A DNA stretch of 37,359 nt from Gammaproteobacteria bacterium. Lineage in GTDB: Bacteria > Pseudomonadota > Gammaproteobacteria > Pseudomonadales > Pseudohongiellaceae. The notes below the pieces were generated by a model. The model had not been told where the DNA came from, did not search any database, and saw only the letters and a list, made by a program, of their open reading frames with translations. The stretch lies in NCBI GenBank assembly GCA_026710425.1, contig JAPORB010000075.1, positions 1-37,359 on the forward strand, written 5' to 3'. Of this stretch, positions 1 to 10,398 are shown piece after piece. Position 1 is the first letter of the stretch; every line of letters begins with the position of its first letter. The position numbers were made by a program, and so were the translations under genes.

Positions 1-265
1 CCTTGTCCAGTTTGCTGCCCTTAAAGACCGGACGCTTTTTTTCGCCTTTGAGGAGGTTGATTTCATCTTTAAGGAGATTGATCTTATCCTTGAGGAGATT
101 GTTTTGATCTTCCAGAGTGTTGTTTTGATCTTTGAGTAAGGCGAGTTCTTCATCCTCCAGCTGCTGTACCCGTTCGATTAACTGCCCTGTCAGCTCCAGT
201 AAGTCCTGAGCTGACGGTGTTTGTTCCTCAGGGGGTATTTCAGGGATGATCGGTTGTTGCTTCAT
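1..265 (-). CDS. IS66-like transposase, N-terminal part (runs off the left edge)
   Basis: An open frame begins at the ATG complementary to 263-265 and continues without a stop to base 1, giving about 88 residues of a longer protein. It opens with a Pro/Glu-rich stretch (MKQQPIIPEIPPEEQ), then a long leucine-heptad coiled coil (LLELTGQLIERVQQLE followed by repeats of LLKDxIN), and then GEKKRPVFKGSKLDK. A leading coiled coil followed by a basic linker is the usual N-terminus of IS66-family TnpC transposases, where it precedes the zinc-binding and DDE domains; those would lie outside the window. The heptads are near-repeats at DNA level too (about 40-130). The family call rests on this N-terminus only. 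Another coiled-coil DDE transposase is possible, and whether the copy is intact cannot be judged. Confidence 0.6.
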   Translation of the reverse strand, partial: MKQQPIIPEIPPEEQTPSAQDLLELTGQLIERVQQLEDEELALLKDQNNTLEDQNNLLKDKINLLKDEINLLKGEKKRPVFKGSKLDK

Positions 266-338
266 CTCAGACTTCTCAATCCAGTAGGGCTTTGCCAACT
301 TCCACCGACATTTCGCAGTCGGCACCGCCAAGCGTCCT

Positions 339-464
339 TCACATGCAATCACTTGGCAAAAAGGTTTTGAGCAACATCAGCGGTTCGATATGATGAGCAT
401 CTTGATAATAATAACTGTAACGGCATCCTGAGCTGGGAGTTAAGTGCAAAAAAGGCGGAATCGC
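339..464 (-). pseudogene. Possible remnant of an HNH endonuclease (DUF222-like) core
   Basis: Reading the minus strand towards a stop at 339-341 gives a short peptide containing AIPPFLHLTPSSGCRY and then YYQDAHHIEPL. Many DUF222/HNH endonucleases carry an IPP segment, a GCR(F/Y) motif and a DAHHI.HW motif in this order. The spacing is compressed here, the second zinc Cys is missing, and the frame stops soon after the HHI. It has no start codon or ribosome site. This is at best a decayed fragment. It could also be chance similarity, so it is a weak call made because it lies between a transposase and another broken nuclease gene. Confidence 0.25.
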
Positions 465-685
465 AGTAGATGAGTTCACTTCCCTGATAGTCGTACTGCC
501 GAGGATACTGAAGGGCGGGTTTAATCTGCTACAGAGGATGGTCGTCGCTGGAAGCGGTCAGCACAAGTTAATCAAGGCCAGCACCAACATTTGGCATTGC
601 CACGGGTTATTGAGAAGTTACAAAGCACCTATTAAGAATGATGGTTGGTCTGAAAGAAAATAACTGACTTGCGGTGGTCTTGTGA

Positions 686-1577
686 TGTATTAAAGATGGC
701 GATTTGGCTATTCTATGTCAAGGAACTATATATGTTCTTGCAGTTGGAGAAATTATTGGTCCTTATGAATTTCATGAAGAGTTTAATGATGTTGATGGTT
801 GGGCTTTAGGCCATGTTCGAAGAGTTCGCTGGCTTTGGAAGGGCACAAAAGAATTCGATGTCTATACTTTGAAGTTTGGCGACACTACACAAATTTTGAG
901 TGAAGATTCAATAGTGAGAGTTTGGCTAAAGAATTTGGATATTTCTATTCAATCGCAAGTTGCACCACTACGTCAAATTCCAGAAACCAAGAATATTGCA
1001 GTAAAATATGATGATATATCCAGCTACTTATTTGGAAAGGGAGTCGCTAGTGATAGAATAAATAATCTAATGAGTCAGATAGGAGAACTTGTTCGAATTG
1101 CAAAGTGGTATAATGATAGTGATAAAAACAAGCCATCCAAGGTTGAAATAATAAACTATCTCGTTGTTCCACTACCACGAACTTTGGGATGGACACCACA
1201 ACTTATGGCAATCGAATGGAACAACATAGATATTGCATTATTTTCAGAACTTCCTCGGAAATATGGCTTCCTTAATCTAGTAGTTGAAGTCAAAAAATTA
1301 AATGCTCCGGCCTTGTCTGCATTCAAACAAGCAAAAGGTTATGCACTCAAATCAAAAAAATGCAGACGTGTTATTGTTACTGACGGTTTACGGTATGGTG
1401 TGTTCACGAAAAATCGAAAAAAAGGAATTTTCTCTTGCCGCATATATGAATTTGACACGCCTCCGCAGTAAATATCTATTATATAATTTTATGGGAGTCG
1501 AGAGGGCATTTTGGGTTATGGTCCCTGACTGGAAGCTGGAAGTGAGATATTCTCCAGATATATACACCAATTATTAG
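686..1577 (+). pseudogene. Restriction-endonuclease-like protein, 5'-truncated and frameshifted
   Basis: The frame opens just after a stop (683-685) and reads CIKDGDLAILCQGTIYVLAV, joining directly to GEIIGPYEF and HVRRVRWLW. That resembles the middle of a PUA/EVE-like domain, so the true N-terminus is missing; the TTG at 704 is only the first formal start. Further on is a PD-(D/E)XK-type nuclease core as in HsdR-N-like proteins. Numbered from 704, it has D176 (NNIDIALF), E195-V-K197 (LVVEVKK), Q209 (KQAKGYA) and VIVTDGLRYGVF. The frame stops at 1471, but frame +3 carries the continuation FSLAAYMNLTRLRSKYLLYN...FWVMVPDW, ending at 1577. The switch falls at the A7 run at 1417-1423, consistent with one extra A. 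Base composition is clearly AT-richer than rhlB next door, which suggests acquisition. Probably a defence-gene relic. A sequencing error in the homopolymer could explain the frameshift but not the missing 5' end. Confidence 0.65.
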
Positions 1578-1757
1578 TGATATGAATTATAATATTTTAG
1601 GCACCAATCTGAATAGCCTAGATAAGCTTTCTAGAATTTGTGCTCTCCCTCTGGGTCGTTTAGGCAAATCATAGGGTTAATTTCTAACTGGGTTATTAAC
1701 ATCAGATAGCTTACCTGGTTACTCACCAATCAAAAGGAACAAGCTAAGAAGTATATT

Positions 1758-3023
1758 ATGATGAACGAAATGCTATCTGAAAAAATCGGCTTTGACAGCT
1801 TCGATTTACAACAGCCATTACGCGATGCAATAGACAAACTTGGGTTTGAGCATTGCACGCCAATCCAGGCGAGCAGTCTTTTATATACCTTGAGAGGGCA
1901 TGATGTTACCGGTCGTGCGCAGACCGGCACTGGAAAAACAGCCGCTTTTCTCATCACCATTATTAATGACTTACTGTCCAACCCCATAGAAGAAAAACGC
2001 TATATCTCGGAACCGCGGTCTCTGATTGTTGCACCAACACGAGAGTTGGCAATACAGATTGCCAGCGATGCCGCCCAACTCACTGCTTGCTGTGATCTGC
2101 ATACAGTGACTCTAGTGGGAGGAGAGGATTACCAAAAACAACATCGGGCACTGGACGCGAAACCAGTTGATCTCGTTGTGGCCACTCCAGGACGTCTTCT
2201 GGATTTTGTGCAGGCCGATAATCTGTATCTGGGTTTGGTGGAGTTGCTGGTTCTGGATGAGGCCGATCGCATGCTGGATATGGGGTTCATTCCCCAAGTT
2301 CGCCAGATAGTGGCTCGTACTCCGAAGAAAGACTGCCGCCAGACTTTGTTGTTCAGTGCCACATTTACCCCCGAGATCAGTGAAATGGCACAGCGCTGGG
2401 CAATGGACCCCGTCATGGTGGAAGTGGAGCCGGAAAAGGTGGCCGCCGAGGCGGTGGAACAGAAGGTTTACCTGGTGACTACCGATGAAAAGTACCACCT
2501 GTTATACAACTTGCTGAGAGATGACGGTGCAGAAAAAGTCATGGTATTCAGTAACCGAAGGGATCAGGTGCGCAAACTTGCGGATAATCTGTATCGTAAT
2601 GGAATCAACTGTGGATTACTGTCCGGTGAGATCCCCCAAAACAAACGCATCCGCACTCTGGGTGAGTTCAAATCTGGCAAACTGCCAGTTCTGGTGGCCA
2701 CCGATGTGGCGGGTCGGGGGCTGCATATTGAAGATGTGTCGCATGTAGTGAACTACACATTGCCCGAGGAGCCTGAGGACTATGTGCACCGTATCGGTCG
2801 TACTGGCCGGGCGGGTGCAGTGGGCACCTCAATCAGTTTTGCCTGCGAGGAAGATTCCTTTCTGCTGCCGGGTATAGAGGAAAAACTGGGACAAAAGTTG
2901 GAATGTATCCACCCGGATGGGGCCTTGCTGACCAAAGCACCAGACTTTGAGCGGGTTTCCCGCTTTAGACCAAAGGGGGCTTCTCGACCACAACGAGGGA
3001 AACGTCCTGCCCGAAGACGCTAG
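1758..3023 (+). CDS. rhlB: ATP-dependent DEAD-box RNA helicase RhlB
   Basis: Unwinds structured RNA using ATP. In the family RhlB works with RNase E/PNPase in mRNA turnover. The 421 residues contain every expected motif in order: Q-motif (GFEHCTPIQ, 29-37), Walker A AQTGTGKT (54-61), PTRELA (93-98), TPGR (143-146), DEAD (167-170), SAT (200-202) and HRIGRTGR (354-361). A basic Arg/Lys-rich tail follows from about residue 400, of the kind that helps RNA binding. Length and the YTLRG.D..GRAQTGTGKTAAFLI signature match RhlB better than RhlE, SrmB or CsdA. The start is one of two tandem ATGs (1758, 1761) with only a weak ribosome site. It is convergent with gatB (57 bases apart), and no clear hairpin terminator is visible between them. 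Confidence 0.92.
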   Translation: MMNEMLSEKIGFDSFDLQQPLRDAIDKLGFEHCTPIQASSLLYTLRGHDVTGRAQTGTGKTAAFLITIINDLLSNPIEEKRYISEPRSLIVAPTRELAIQIASDAAQLTACCDLHTVTLVGGEDYQKQHRALDAKPVDLVVATPGRLLDFVQADNLYLGLVELLVLDEADRMLDMGFIPQVRQIVARTPKKDCRQTLLFSATFTPEISEMAQRWAMDPVMVEVEPEKVAAEAVEQKVYLVTTDEKYHLLYNLLRDDGAEKVMVFSNRRDQVRKLADNLYRNGINCGLLSGEIPQNKRIRTLGEFKSGKLPVLVATDVAGRGLHIEDVSHVVNYTLPEEPEDYVHRIGRTGRAGAVGTSISFACEEDSFLLPGIEEKLGQKLECIHPDGALLTKAPDFERVSRFRPKGASRPQRGKRPARRR

Positions 3024-3080
3024 CACTGGCGGTTCGGTTTTAGACTTGCAAGTAGCTGATCGAAAACTTCTGACCTTTCC

Positions 3081-4517
3081 TCATGACATTTTCTCGCGCA
3101 GCAGCTTGTTGACCTGTCCAGGATTGGCCTTACCTTGGGACAGTTTCATGGCCTGCCCCACCAGAAAGCCCAGTACCTGCTGTTTGCCAGCTATGAATTG
3201 CTGCACCTGTTCGGGATTGCTGGCAATGACATCATTGACAAGTGCCTCAAGAGCACCGCTGTCCGTGACCTGTCTGAGACCTTTGGCCTCAATAATATCA
3301 TCCACAGCAGATTGATCCTTGATCATGGATTCAAATACGGTCTTGGCAATTTTGCCGGATATGGTGTCATCCTTGATACGGGCAATTAGAACAGCTAGGC
3401 GATCAGCCTGAATTGGGGATTGTTCGATAGACAGATCTTTCCTGTTAAGCAGGGCCTGCAGATCACCTGTCACCCAGTTGGCAGCAAGCTTGGCATCGCC
3501 ACTGTCTTTTGCCACAGATTCGAAATAGTCAGCCATCTCCCGAGTGGCAGTCAAAACTCCGGCATCATAATCGCTCAGTCCATAATCAATGACGAAGCGC
3601 GCCTTTCGTGCATCAGGCAGTTCCGGCAATGTCTGACGAATTGCCTCAATGTAGGCTTCGTCTATCTCAACCGGCAACAGATCGGGTTCGGGAAAATAGC
3701 GGTAATCGTTGGCAAATTCCTTACTGCGCATGGGGAAAGTCTCATCCCGATTTGCATCGTAGCGTCGGGTTTCCTGAACAACCCGGCCACCATCCTCAAT
3801 GACATCTTGTTGCCGTCGCACTTCAGTTTCGATGGCTTTTTCTACAAATCTAAATGAATTAATGTTCTTGAGTTCGGTCCGGACACCGAGTTCGGTCTCA
3901 CCTGAGGGCCGAATTGAGATATTGACATCACATCGCATGGATCCCTGAGCCATGATGGCATCCGAAATATCCAGATAACGCACGATAGAGTGCAACTTTT
4001 TCAGGTAGGCGACTGCTTCCCTGGCACTTCGAATCTCGGGTTCGGAGACGATTTCCAGCAGCGGCTCTCCGGCTCGGTTAAGGTCAATGCCGGACATGCC
4101 ATGAAATACCCCATGCAATGACTTGCCTGCATTTTCTTCAATATGAGCACGGGTTACGCCAATAATGCGTTCGCTGCCATCATCAAGGGTGATACACAAG
4201 CTACCCCTGCCCACTGTCGGTAAATCGAGCTGGGTAAGCTGATAGCCCTTGGGTAGGTCAGGATAGAAATAGTTTTTGCGGTCAAAGACAGAACGCTTGC
4301 TGATTTCGGCACCGATGGCCAGACCGAACTTGACCGCCATGCGTAAAGCCTCCTCGTTCAATACCGGGAGAGTGCCGGGCATGGCCAGGTCAAAAATATT
4401 GGCTTGGGAATTCGGTTCGGCACCAAAACGTGAGGCAGTGCCAGAGAAAAGTTTGGAGCGGGTGGATAATGAAACATGCACTTCTAGACCGATGACAGTT
4501 TCCCATTCCATGGTCAA
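3081..4517 (-). CDS. gatB: Aspartyl/glutamyl-tRNA(Asn/Gln) amidotransferase subunit B
   Basis: Subunit B of GatCAB, which turns Glu-tRNA(Gln) and/or Asp-tRNA(Asn) into the correctly charged amide forms. GatB carries the ATP-dependent activation of the mischarged tRNA and binds the tRNA. The 478-residue protein opens with the diagnostic [13 protein letters not shown] and has the [13 protein letters not shown] region. The helical and YqeY-like tail occupies about residues 330-478. Length is normal and the frame is clean. Its ATG overlaps the gatA stop by four bases (ATGA at 4514-4517), implying translational coupling. It is the last gene of the gatC-gatA-gatB unit. Confidence 0.96.
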   Translation of the reverse strand: MTMEWETVIGLEVHVSLSTRSKLFSGTASRFGAEPNSQANIFDLAMPGTLPVLNEEALRMAVKFGLAIGAEISKRSVFDRKNYFYPDLPKGYQLTQLDLPTVGRGSLCITLDDGSERIIGVTRAHIEENAGKSLHGVFHGMSGIDLNRAGEPLLEIVSEPEIRSAREAVAYLKKLHSIVRYLDISDAIMAQGSMRCDVNISIRPSGETELGVRTELKNINSFRFVEKAIETEVRRQQDVIEDGGRVVQETRRYDANRDETFPMRSKEFANDYRYFPEPDLLPVEIDEAYIEAIRQTLPELPDARKARFVIDYGLSDYDAGVLTATREMADYFESVAKDSGDAKLAANWVTGDLQALLNRKDLSIEQSPIQADRLAVLIARIKDDTISGKIAKTVFESMIKDQSAVDDIIEAKGLRQVTDSGALEALVNDVIASNPEQVQQFIAGKQQVLGFLVGQAMKLSQGKANPGQVNKLLREKMS

Positions 4518-5968
4518 TTCACCTTTAGGGCAGGCTTTTGCCGGTGAAAATCGGTCGCAAGCTGAAATTGATGGGCGACATTCAGTACCCGGGATTCCGC
4601 AAAGTCATTGCCGATAATGTGAAGTCCCGCAGGCAATCCGCCACATAACCCGGCAGGGATGGAGATACCCGGTAATCCGGCAAGATTGACGGCAATGGTA
4701 TAAATGTCCTCCAGATACATGGCGACTGGATCGGTTTTGCTGCCTAGCGTGAATGCGGTGTGAGGGGATGTGGGACCGATAATCACGTCCACTGAGTTAA
4801 AAGCTGTATCAAAATCGTTTTTGATCAGCCGCCGGATTTTTTGCGCCTTGCGGTAATATGCATCAAAGTAACCCGCGGACAGCGCGTAAGTCCCTACCAT
4901 TATGCGCCGTTTCACTTCCTCACCAAACCCTTCACTGCGACTGCGCTTGTAAAGATCCTCGAGATCAACAGGCTGCTCACATCGATAGCCATAGCGCACT
5001 CCGTCATAACGAGACAGGTTGGCCGAGGCTTCTGCTGGTGCAACCACATAGTAGGCACTGACCGACAGATGGTTGTTGGGAAGATCAATATCGATCACAG
5101 TAGCTCCCAACTTTTCAAACTCGGCCAGTGCATCACGAATCCGCAATTCCACCTCGGCACTCAGACCCTCGGCAAAATGCTGCCTTGGAAGCCCAATTTT
5201 CAGCCCTTTCAGTCCTTGTCCAATCCCGGCTTGGTAGTCCTCGGTTTCCAGCTCGGCGCAGGTGCTGTCGCGGCGGTCCGGTCCAGCCATAACATTCATC
5301 ATCAAGGCCGCATCCTCGGCACTCTTGCACAACGGACCGGCCTGATCCAGGCTGGAAGCGAAGGCGATCATACCCCACCGCGATACCCTGCCATAACTAG
5401 GCTTGAAACCAGTTATACCGCAAAAGGCGGCAGGTTGCCGAATTGAACCACCGGTATCAGTGCCTGTCGCCATTGCACAAAGGTCAGCGGCCACCGCCGC
5501 CGCCGAACCGCCTGAGGAGCCCCCTGGCACCCGTTCGGTATCCCAGGGATTGCGCACTGGACCGAAAAAGCTGGTTTCGTTGGATGAACCCATAGCGAAT
5601 TCATCCATGTTGGTTTTTCCAAGCATAACGGCACCAGCCGCATTGAACCTCTCCACCACGTAAGCATCATACGGAGCCGTGAAATTATGCAGCATGCGGG
5701 ACCCACAGCTAGTGATCTGATCCTTGGTGCAGAAAATATCCTTGTGGGCCAGAGGAATTCCGAGCAGAGGTGAAGAGTCGCCTGCGGCCCTCCTGGTGTC
5801 GGCGGCCCGTGCCTGCTCCAAAGCAGACTCCTCACAAATTGTGATGAAAGCGTTGAGCTGATTATTCAAGGCACTAATGCGGTTTAGGTAGGCCTTGGTT
5901 AGTTCGACACTGGAGATTTCACCAGAATGCAGAGCCCTGGCGAGTTCGGTAGCGGTTTTTTCAATCAT
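4514..5968 (-). CDS. gatA: Aspartyl/glutamyl-tRNA(Asn/Gln) amidotransferase subunit A
   Basis: The glutaminase subunit of GatCAB; it releases ammonia from glutamine and channels it to GatB. The 484 residues show the amidase-signature catalytic triad: Lys76 (AHKDIFCT), cis-Ser151 in [14 protein letters not shown], and nucleophile Ser175 in [15 protein letters not shown]. The spacing between them is that of the family. The C-terminus ends shortly after the LPAGLHIIG segment, as usual. The start is the ATG at 5966-5968, giving [13 protein letters not shown]. No good Shine-Dalgarno lies just upstream. A 200-base gap separates it from gatC, which is more than usual for this operon. Confidence 0.96.
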   Translation of the reverse strand: MIEKTATELARALHSGEISSVELTKAYLNRISALNNQLNAFITICEESALEQARAADTRRAAGDSSPLLGIPLAHKDIFCTKDQITSCGSRMLHNFTAPYDAYVVERFNAAGAVMLGKTNMDEFAMGSSNETSFFGPVRNPWDTERVPGGSSGGSAAAVAADLCAMATGTDTGGSIRQPAAFCGITGFKPSYGRVSRWGMIAFASSLDQAGPLCKSAEDAALMMNVMAGPDRRDSTCAELETEDYQAGIGQGLKGLKIGLPRQHFAEGLSAEVELRIRDALAEFEKLGATVIDIDLPNNHLSVSAYYVVAPAEASANLSRYDGVRYGYRCEQPVDLEDLYKRSRSEGFGEEVKRRIMVGTYALSAGYFDAYYRKAQKIRRLIKNDFDTAFNSVDVIIGPTSPHTAFTLGSKTDPVAMYLEDIYTIAVNLAGLPGISIPAGLCGGLPAGLHIIGNDFAESRVLNVAHQFQLATDFHRQKPALKVN

Positions 5969-6168
5969 AAACAGACTGCACAGAGGAAGTCGAATAAAGT
6001 CAGTAGACAGACGTAAGAAAACAGGTCATAAATTTTTGGATGTCTGCCGGAGTGGCGTAAATTTTCGGCTGAACTATCTTCAGTTAGGTGCATCAACATC
6101 ATTAATCAGCGTTGGCTTCCGGGTAATATCCAGACATCACCAGCAGGCAGACACCGAACTTAGCAAGA
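5969..6168. other. Unusual non-coding gap between gatC and gatA
   Basis: These 200 bases lie between the stop of gatC and the start of gatA. In most bacteria with this operon the two genes are nearly adjacent. No open frame of credible coding character, hairpin terminator or recognised repeat was seen. The gap may hold an internal promoter or be the scar of a lost insertion. Confidence 0.4.
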
Positions 6169-6456
6169 CTAATCAAGTACTTTCGGAACCAGAAACAGAC
6201 CGGACTCCACTGCCGGTGCCAATCTCTGCAATTCCTCCCGGCGGTCAGTTTCAGTGATCTCATCTGGTCGCAGACGCTGCCTGACATCCCTCGGGTAGGC
6301 CAAGGGCTCTACATTTTCGGTGTCCACGGACTGCATCCTGTCGATCAGATCAAGAATATCGTTGATCCGTGAAGTCACCTCTTGTGCCTCGGCATCACTG
6401 ATGTGCAGCCGAGCAAGTTGAGCGACTTTCTCAACTTCCAATCGGTCGAAGGCCAT
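6169..6456 (-). CDS. gatC: Aspartyl/glutamyl-tRNA(Asn/Gln) amidotransferase subunit C
   Basis: The small stabilising subunit of GatCAB, which wraps around the GatA/GatB interface. At 95 residues it has the normal family length and the expected elements: VEKVAQLARLHISD at the N-terminus, the RINDILDLIDRMQSVDTENVE helix, and the EPLAYP...LRPDE segment ending in FLVPKVLD. The ATG complementary to 6454-6456 follows a GGAG with seven-base spacing, which supports this start. It is the first gene of the gat unit, transcribed away from mreB. Confidence 0.94.
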   Translation of the reverse strand: MAFDRLEVEKVAQLARLHISDAEAQEVTSRINDILDLIDRMQSVDTENVEPLAYPRDVRQRLRPDEITETDRREELQRLAPAVESGLFLVPKVLD

Positions 6457-8154
<1,698 letters not shown>

Positions 8155-8259
8155 AGCCTTTGGCAGGTATTCCTCGGCCAGTCATTGATTAGCCAGTGTT
8201 TATCCATTGACACCTTCCCAACCATTCCCTGTTACCCTGCGCTACCCAATCCATAATCA

Positions 8260-9225
8260 TTGAGGGAACTGGTCATCGACAAGACTCTATTTATCAAGGG
8301 CGTGGCACTCGAATACCGCGTACTTGCCTTCCTGTTGCTGACTGTATGCCTTATGTTTGCTGACAGTCGTTTTAGCTACATGGATCGGGTGCGTTTCTCT
8401 CTGGGTTTCGTGATAACCCCGGTCTACTGGATTGCCAACATACCGGCTCAGCTGACTTTCTGGGTTGACGATGTATTCGTCTCCCGTACTGATTTGCTGA
8501 CTGAAAATAACCAGTTGCGGGAGGATTTGCTGGTTGCACAACGCGAGTTGCAGCTTCTGGAGTCACTGGCGCGAGAAAACAGCCGTCTGCTGGAGTTGCG
8601 TGAAGCAACGGAGATGATTGAAGCTGAAGTGTTACCGGCTGAAATCATCAACCTATCGCCGGATCCGTTCTTGAAGCGGGTGCTGATCAACAAGGGAGCC
8701 ATGGATGGTGTATTTGTTGGCCAGGCCATGCTTGATGCCAATGGGGTGATGGGCCAGGTGGACGAGGTACTGCCTTTCACCAGTTGGGTATTGCTGATAA
8801 CAGATTTTCGGCATGTAACGCCTGTAGAAGTGAATCGCAATGGTGAACGGGCACTGGCCCGCGGGAGCCGAAGCACGGCGATTGAACTGGATCTGGAATT
8901 TGTGACACAGACCCAGGATATGAAGGCTGGCGATCTGCTGGTGAGTTCCGGTATGGGCCAAGTGTACCCCAAGAATTATCCGGTGGCTCGTATAGTCAGC
9001 GTGTATGCTGATCCCGGAATGGACTTTGCCATAGTCAAGGCCCGACCCCTGGCACAAATGGCCCGAACCAGGCATGTCATTCTTGTATTTGAGGGCGTGG
9101 AGACAGTGCTGCCAGAATCGTTGCCAGTACCACAGGGTAACGGGGCCGAAGCAGACATCGGCAGGGAGAATCTGCCTCCACGAGCTGAGCCTGCACCGGA
9201 ACATTCTGAACCGGGATACCCTTGA
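8260..9225 (+). CDS. mreC: Rod shape-determining protein MreC
   Basis: Periplasmic scaffold of the elongasome, anchored in the inner membrane. The 321-residue frame has one transmembrane segment (about 19-36, LAFLLLTVCLMFADSRF), a Leu-rich coiled coil (about 75-115, LLTENNQLREDLLVAQ...), and then the twin beta-barrel domain with the diagnostic INKGAMDGVFVGQAM and DANGVMGQV. The tail after about 285 is Pro/Glu-rich and variable. The start is uncertain: the frame opens at a TTG (8260), with no ATG before residue 45. An alternative GTG at 8302 would leave only a few residues before the membrane segment. It lies 105 bases after mreB, with mreD 27 bases further on. Confidence 0.92.
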   Translation: MRELVIDKTLFIKGVALEYRVLAFLLLTVCLMFADSRFSYMDRVRFSLGFVITPVYWIANIPAQLTFWVDDVFVSRTDLLTENNQLREDLLVAQRELQLLESLARENSRLLELREATEMIEAEVLPAEIINLSPDPFLKRVLINKGAMDGVFVGQAMLDANGVMGQVDEVLPFTSWVLLITDFRHVTPVEVNRNGERALARGSRSTAIELDLEFVTQTQDMKAGDLLVSSGMGQVYPKNYPVARIVSVYADPGMDFAIVKARPLAQMARTRHVILVFEGVETVLPESLPVPQGNGAEADIGRENLPPRAEPAPEHSEPGYP

Positions 9226-9252
9226 TGCTGGCTTCTCAGAGCCAAGGTGCTC

Positions 9253-9741
9253 ATGCAGAAAACAGCTAATGGCCGTTGGGTCATCTTCCTCAGTTTTATT
9301 ATTGCCTATCTGCTGGCAATCGTCCCGTTGCCAGACTGGGCTAGGCCATACCGACCGGAATGGATTTCCATGGTATTGCTCTACTGGGTTATGGCACTGC
9401 CTTACCGGGTGGGAATTGGAACGGCCTGGTTGGTTGGTATCATTCATGATGTGCTTGAGGGCTCCATGTTGGGACTTAACTCCCTTGGGTTGTTGCTCAT
9501 CGCCTATGTGACAATGACCCTACACCTTCGCCTGAGGATGTTCTCTGCCATGCAACAGGCCGGACTGGTGCTAGCGCTGACCGGTATCAACCTGAACCTC
9601 ACCCACTGGTTGCAAGTGGTGTCCGGTCAGACTGTTTCCTCATCATTGCTTTTCATGCTGGGAGCTGTGACCAGTGCAGTGATCTGGCCCTTGTTGTTCC
9701 AACTGTTGCGATATACTCGCCGCTATTTTGATGTTCGATAA
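9253..9741 (+). CDS. mreD: Rod shape-determining protein MreD
   Basis: Integral inner-membrane partner of MreB/MreC in elongation. The 162-residue protein is very hydrophobic, with about five membrane segments (for example WVIFLSFIIAYLLAIVPLP and SMVLLYWVMALPYRVGIG), and the MreD hallmark (A/T)WLVGIIHDVLEGSMLG near residues 60-76. The ATG at 9253 is preferred over the in-frame GTG at 9247 because an AAGG sits five bases before it (9244-9247). It follows mreC after 27 bases and is followed closely by maf, consistent with one transcript. Confidence 0.9.
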   Translation: MQKTANGRWVIFLSFIIAYLLAIVPLPDWARPYRPEWISMVLLYWVMALPYRVGIGTAWLVGIIHDVLEGSMLGLNSLGLLLIAYVTMTLHLRLRMFSAMQQAGLVLALTGINLNLTHWLQVVSGQTVSSSLLFMLGAVTSAVIWPLLFQLLRYTRRYFDVR

Positions 9742-9771
9742 GATGCAGTCCGTTTGTGCACTGGAGCTTCA

Positions 9772-10398
9772 TTGTCTGCAAGTTCACTAGTCCTCGCCTC
9801 AGCATCGCCCAGACGTCGCGAGCTGTTGCGACAGATCGGTGTGCAATTTGAGGTACTGCCCCAGGATATTGATGAATCAGCCAGAATCGGGGAAACACCG
9901 TCGGCACTGGTCTCCCGATTGGCGCAGCAAAAAGCCTGCGCTGCACTGGCCCAAGTGGTCCGGCCCGGAGTGGTTGTGCTTGGGTCTGACACGGTTGTAG
10001 TGTTGGGAGAGACGATGTTGGGCAAGCCACAGTCACAGCCGGAGGCAGTCTCCATGTTGATGAGACTGGCGAATACCGAGCATGATGTGCTTACTGCAGT
10101 TTGTGTGGCAATCAATGAGAAACAGGACACAGTTCTGTCTGCGTCCACTGTGCGTTTTCGTGCCATCAGCGAGGCTGAGGCCAATGCCTATTGGGCCACC
10201 GGTGAGCCAGTCGGCAAGGCTGGAGGTTATGGGATCCAGGGCTTGGGTGCTGTTTTCGTTGAATCCATCCATGGTAGCTACAGTGGCATAATGGGATTAC
10301 CCCTTTATGAGACAGCCCGATTGCTTTATAAATTTGGAGTATCCTGTTGGTTGCCAACTGGAAAAGCCTCAAGCGATGAGCCAGGAAATATTAATTAA
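9772..10398 (+). CDS. maf: Maf-like nucleoside triphosphate pyrophosphatase (YhdE type)
   Basis: Hydrolyses non-canonical or pyrimidine nucleoside triphosphates (dTTP/UTP in the YhdE branch) to monophosphate and pyrophosphate, cleaning the nucleotide pool. Seen here: LVLASASPRRRELL at the N-terminus (the phosphate-binding signature), ARIGETPSALVSRLAQQKA, GSDTVVVLGETMLGKP with the catalytic Asp/Glu, and the late GYGIQGLGAVFVESIHG SYSGIMGLP block. The start is taken as TTG 9772, giving MSASSLVLASASPRR, because a GGAG (9763-9766) lies five bases upstream. The longer TTG at 9754 lacks a ribosome site. The 3' end overlaps rng by 23 bases, as in other gammaproteobacterial mre loci. Confidence 0.92.
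   Translation: MSASSLVLASASPRRRELLRQIGVQFEVLPQDIDESARIGETPSALVSRLAQQKACAALAQVVRPGVVVLGSDTVVVLGETMLGKPQSQPEAVSMLMRLANTEHDVLTAVCVAINEKQDTVLSASTVRFRAISEAEANAYWATGEPVGKAGGYGIQGLGAVFVESIHGSYSGIMGLPLYETARLLYKFGVSCWLPTGKASSDEPGNIN

Noticed and set aside
10307-10375. Longer N-terminus for RNase G
   Set aside because: These codons lie inside maf and precede the family-typical start at ATG 10376.
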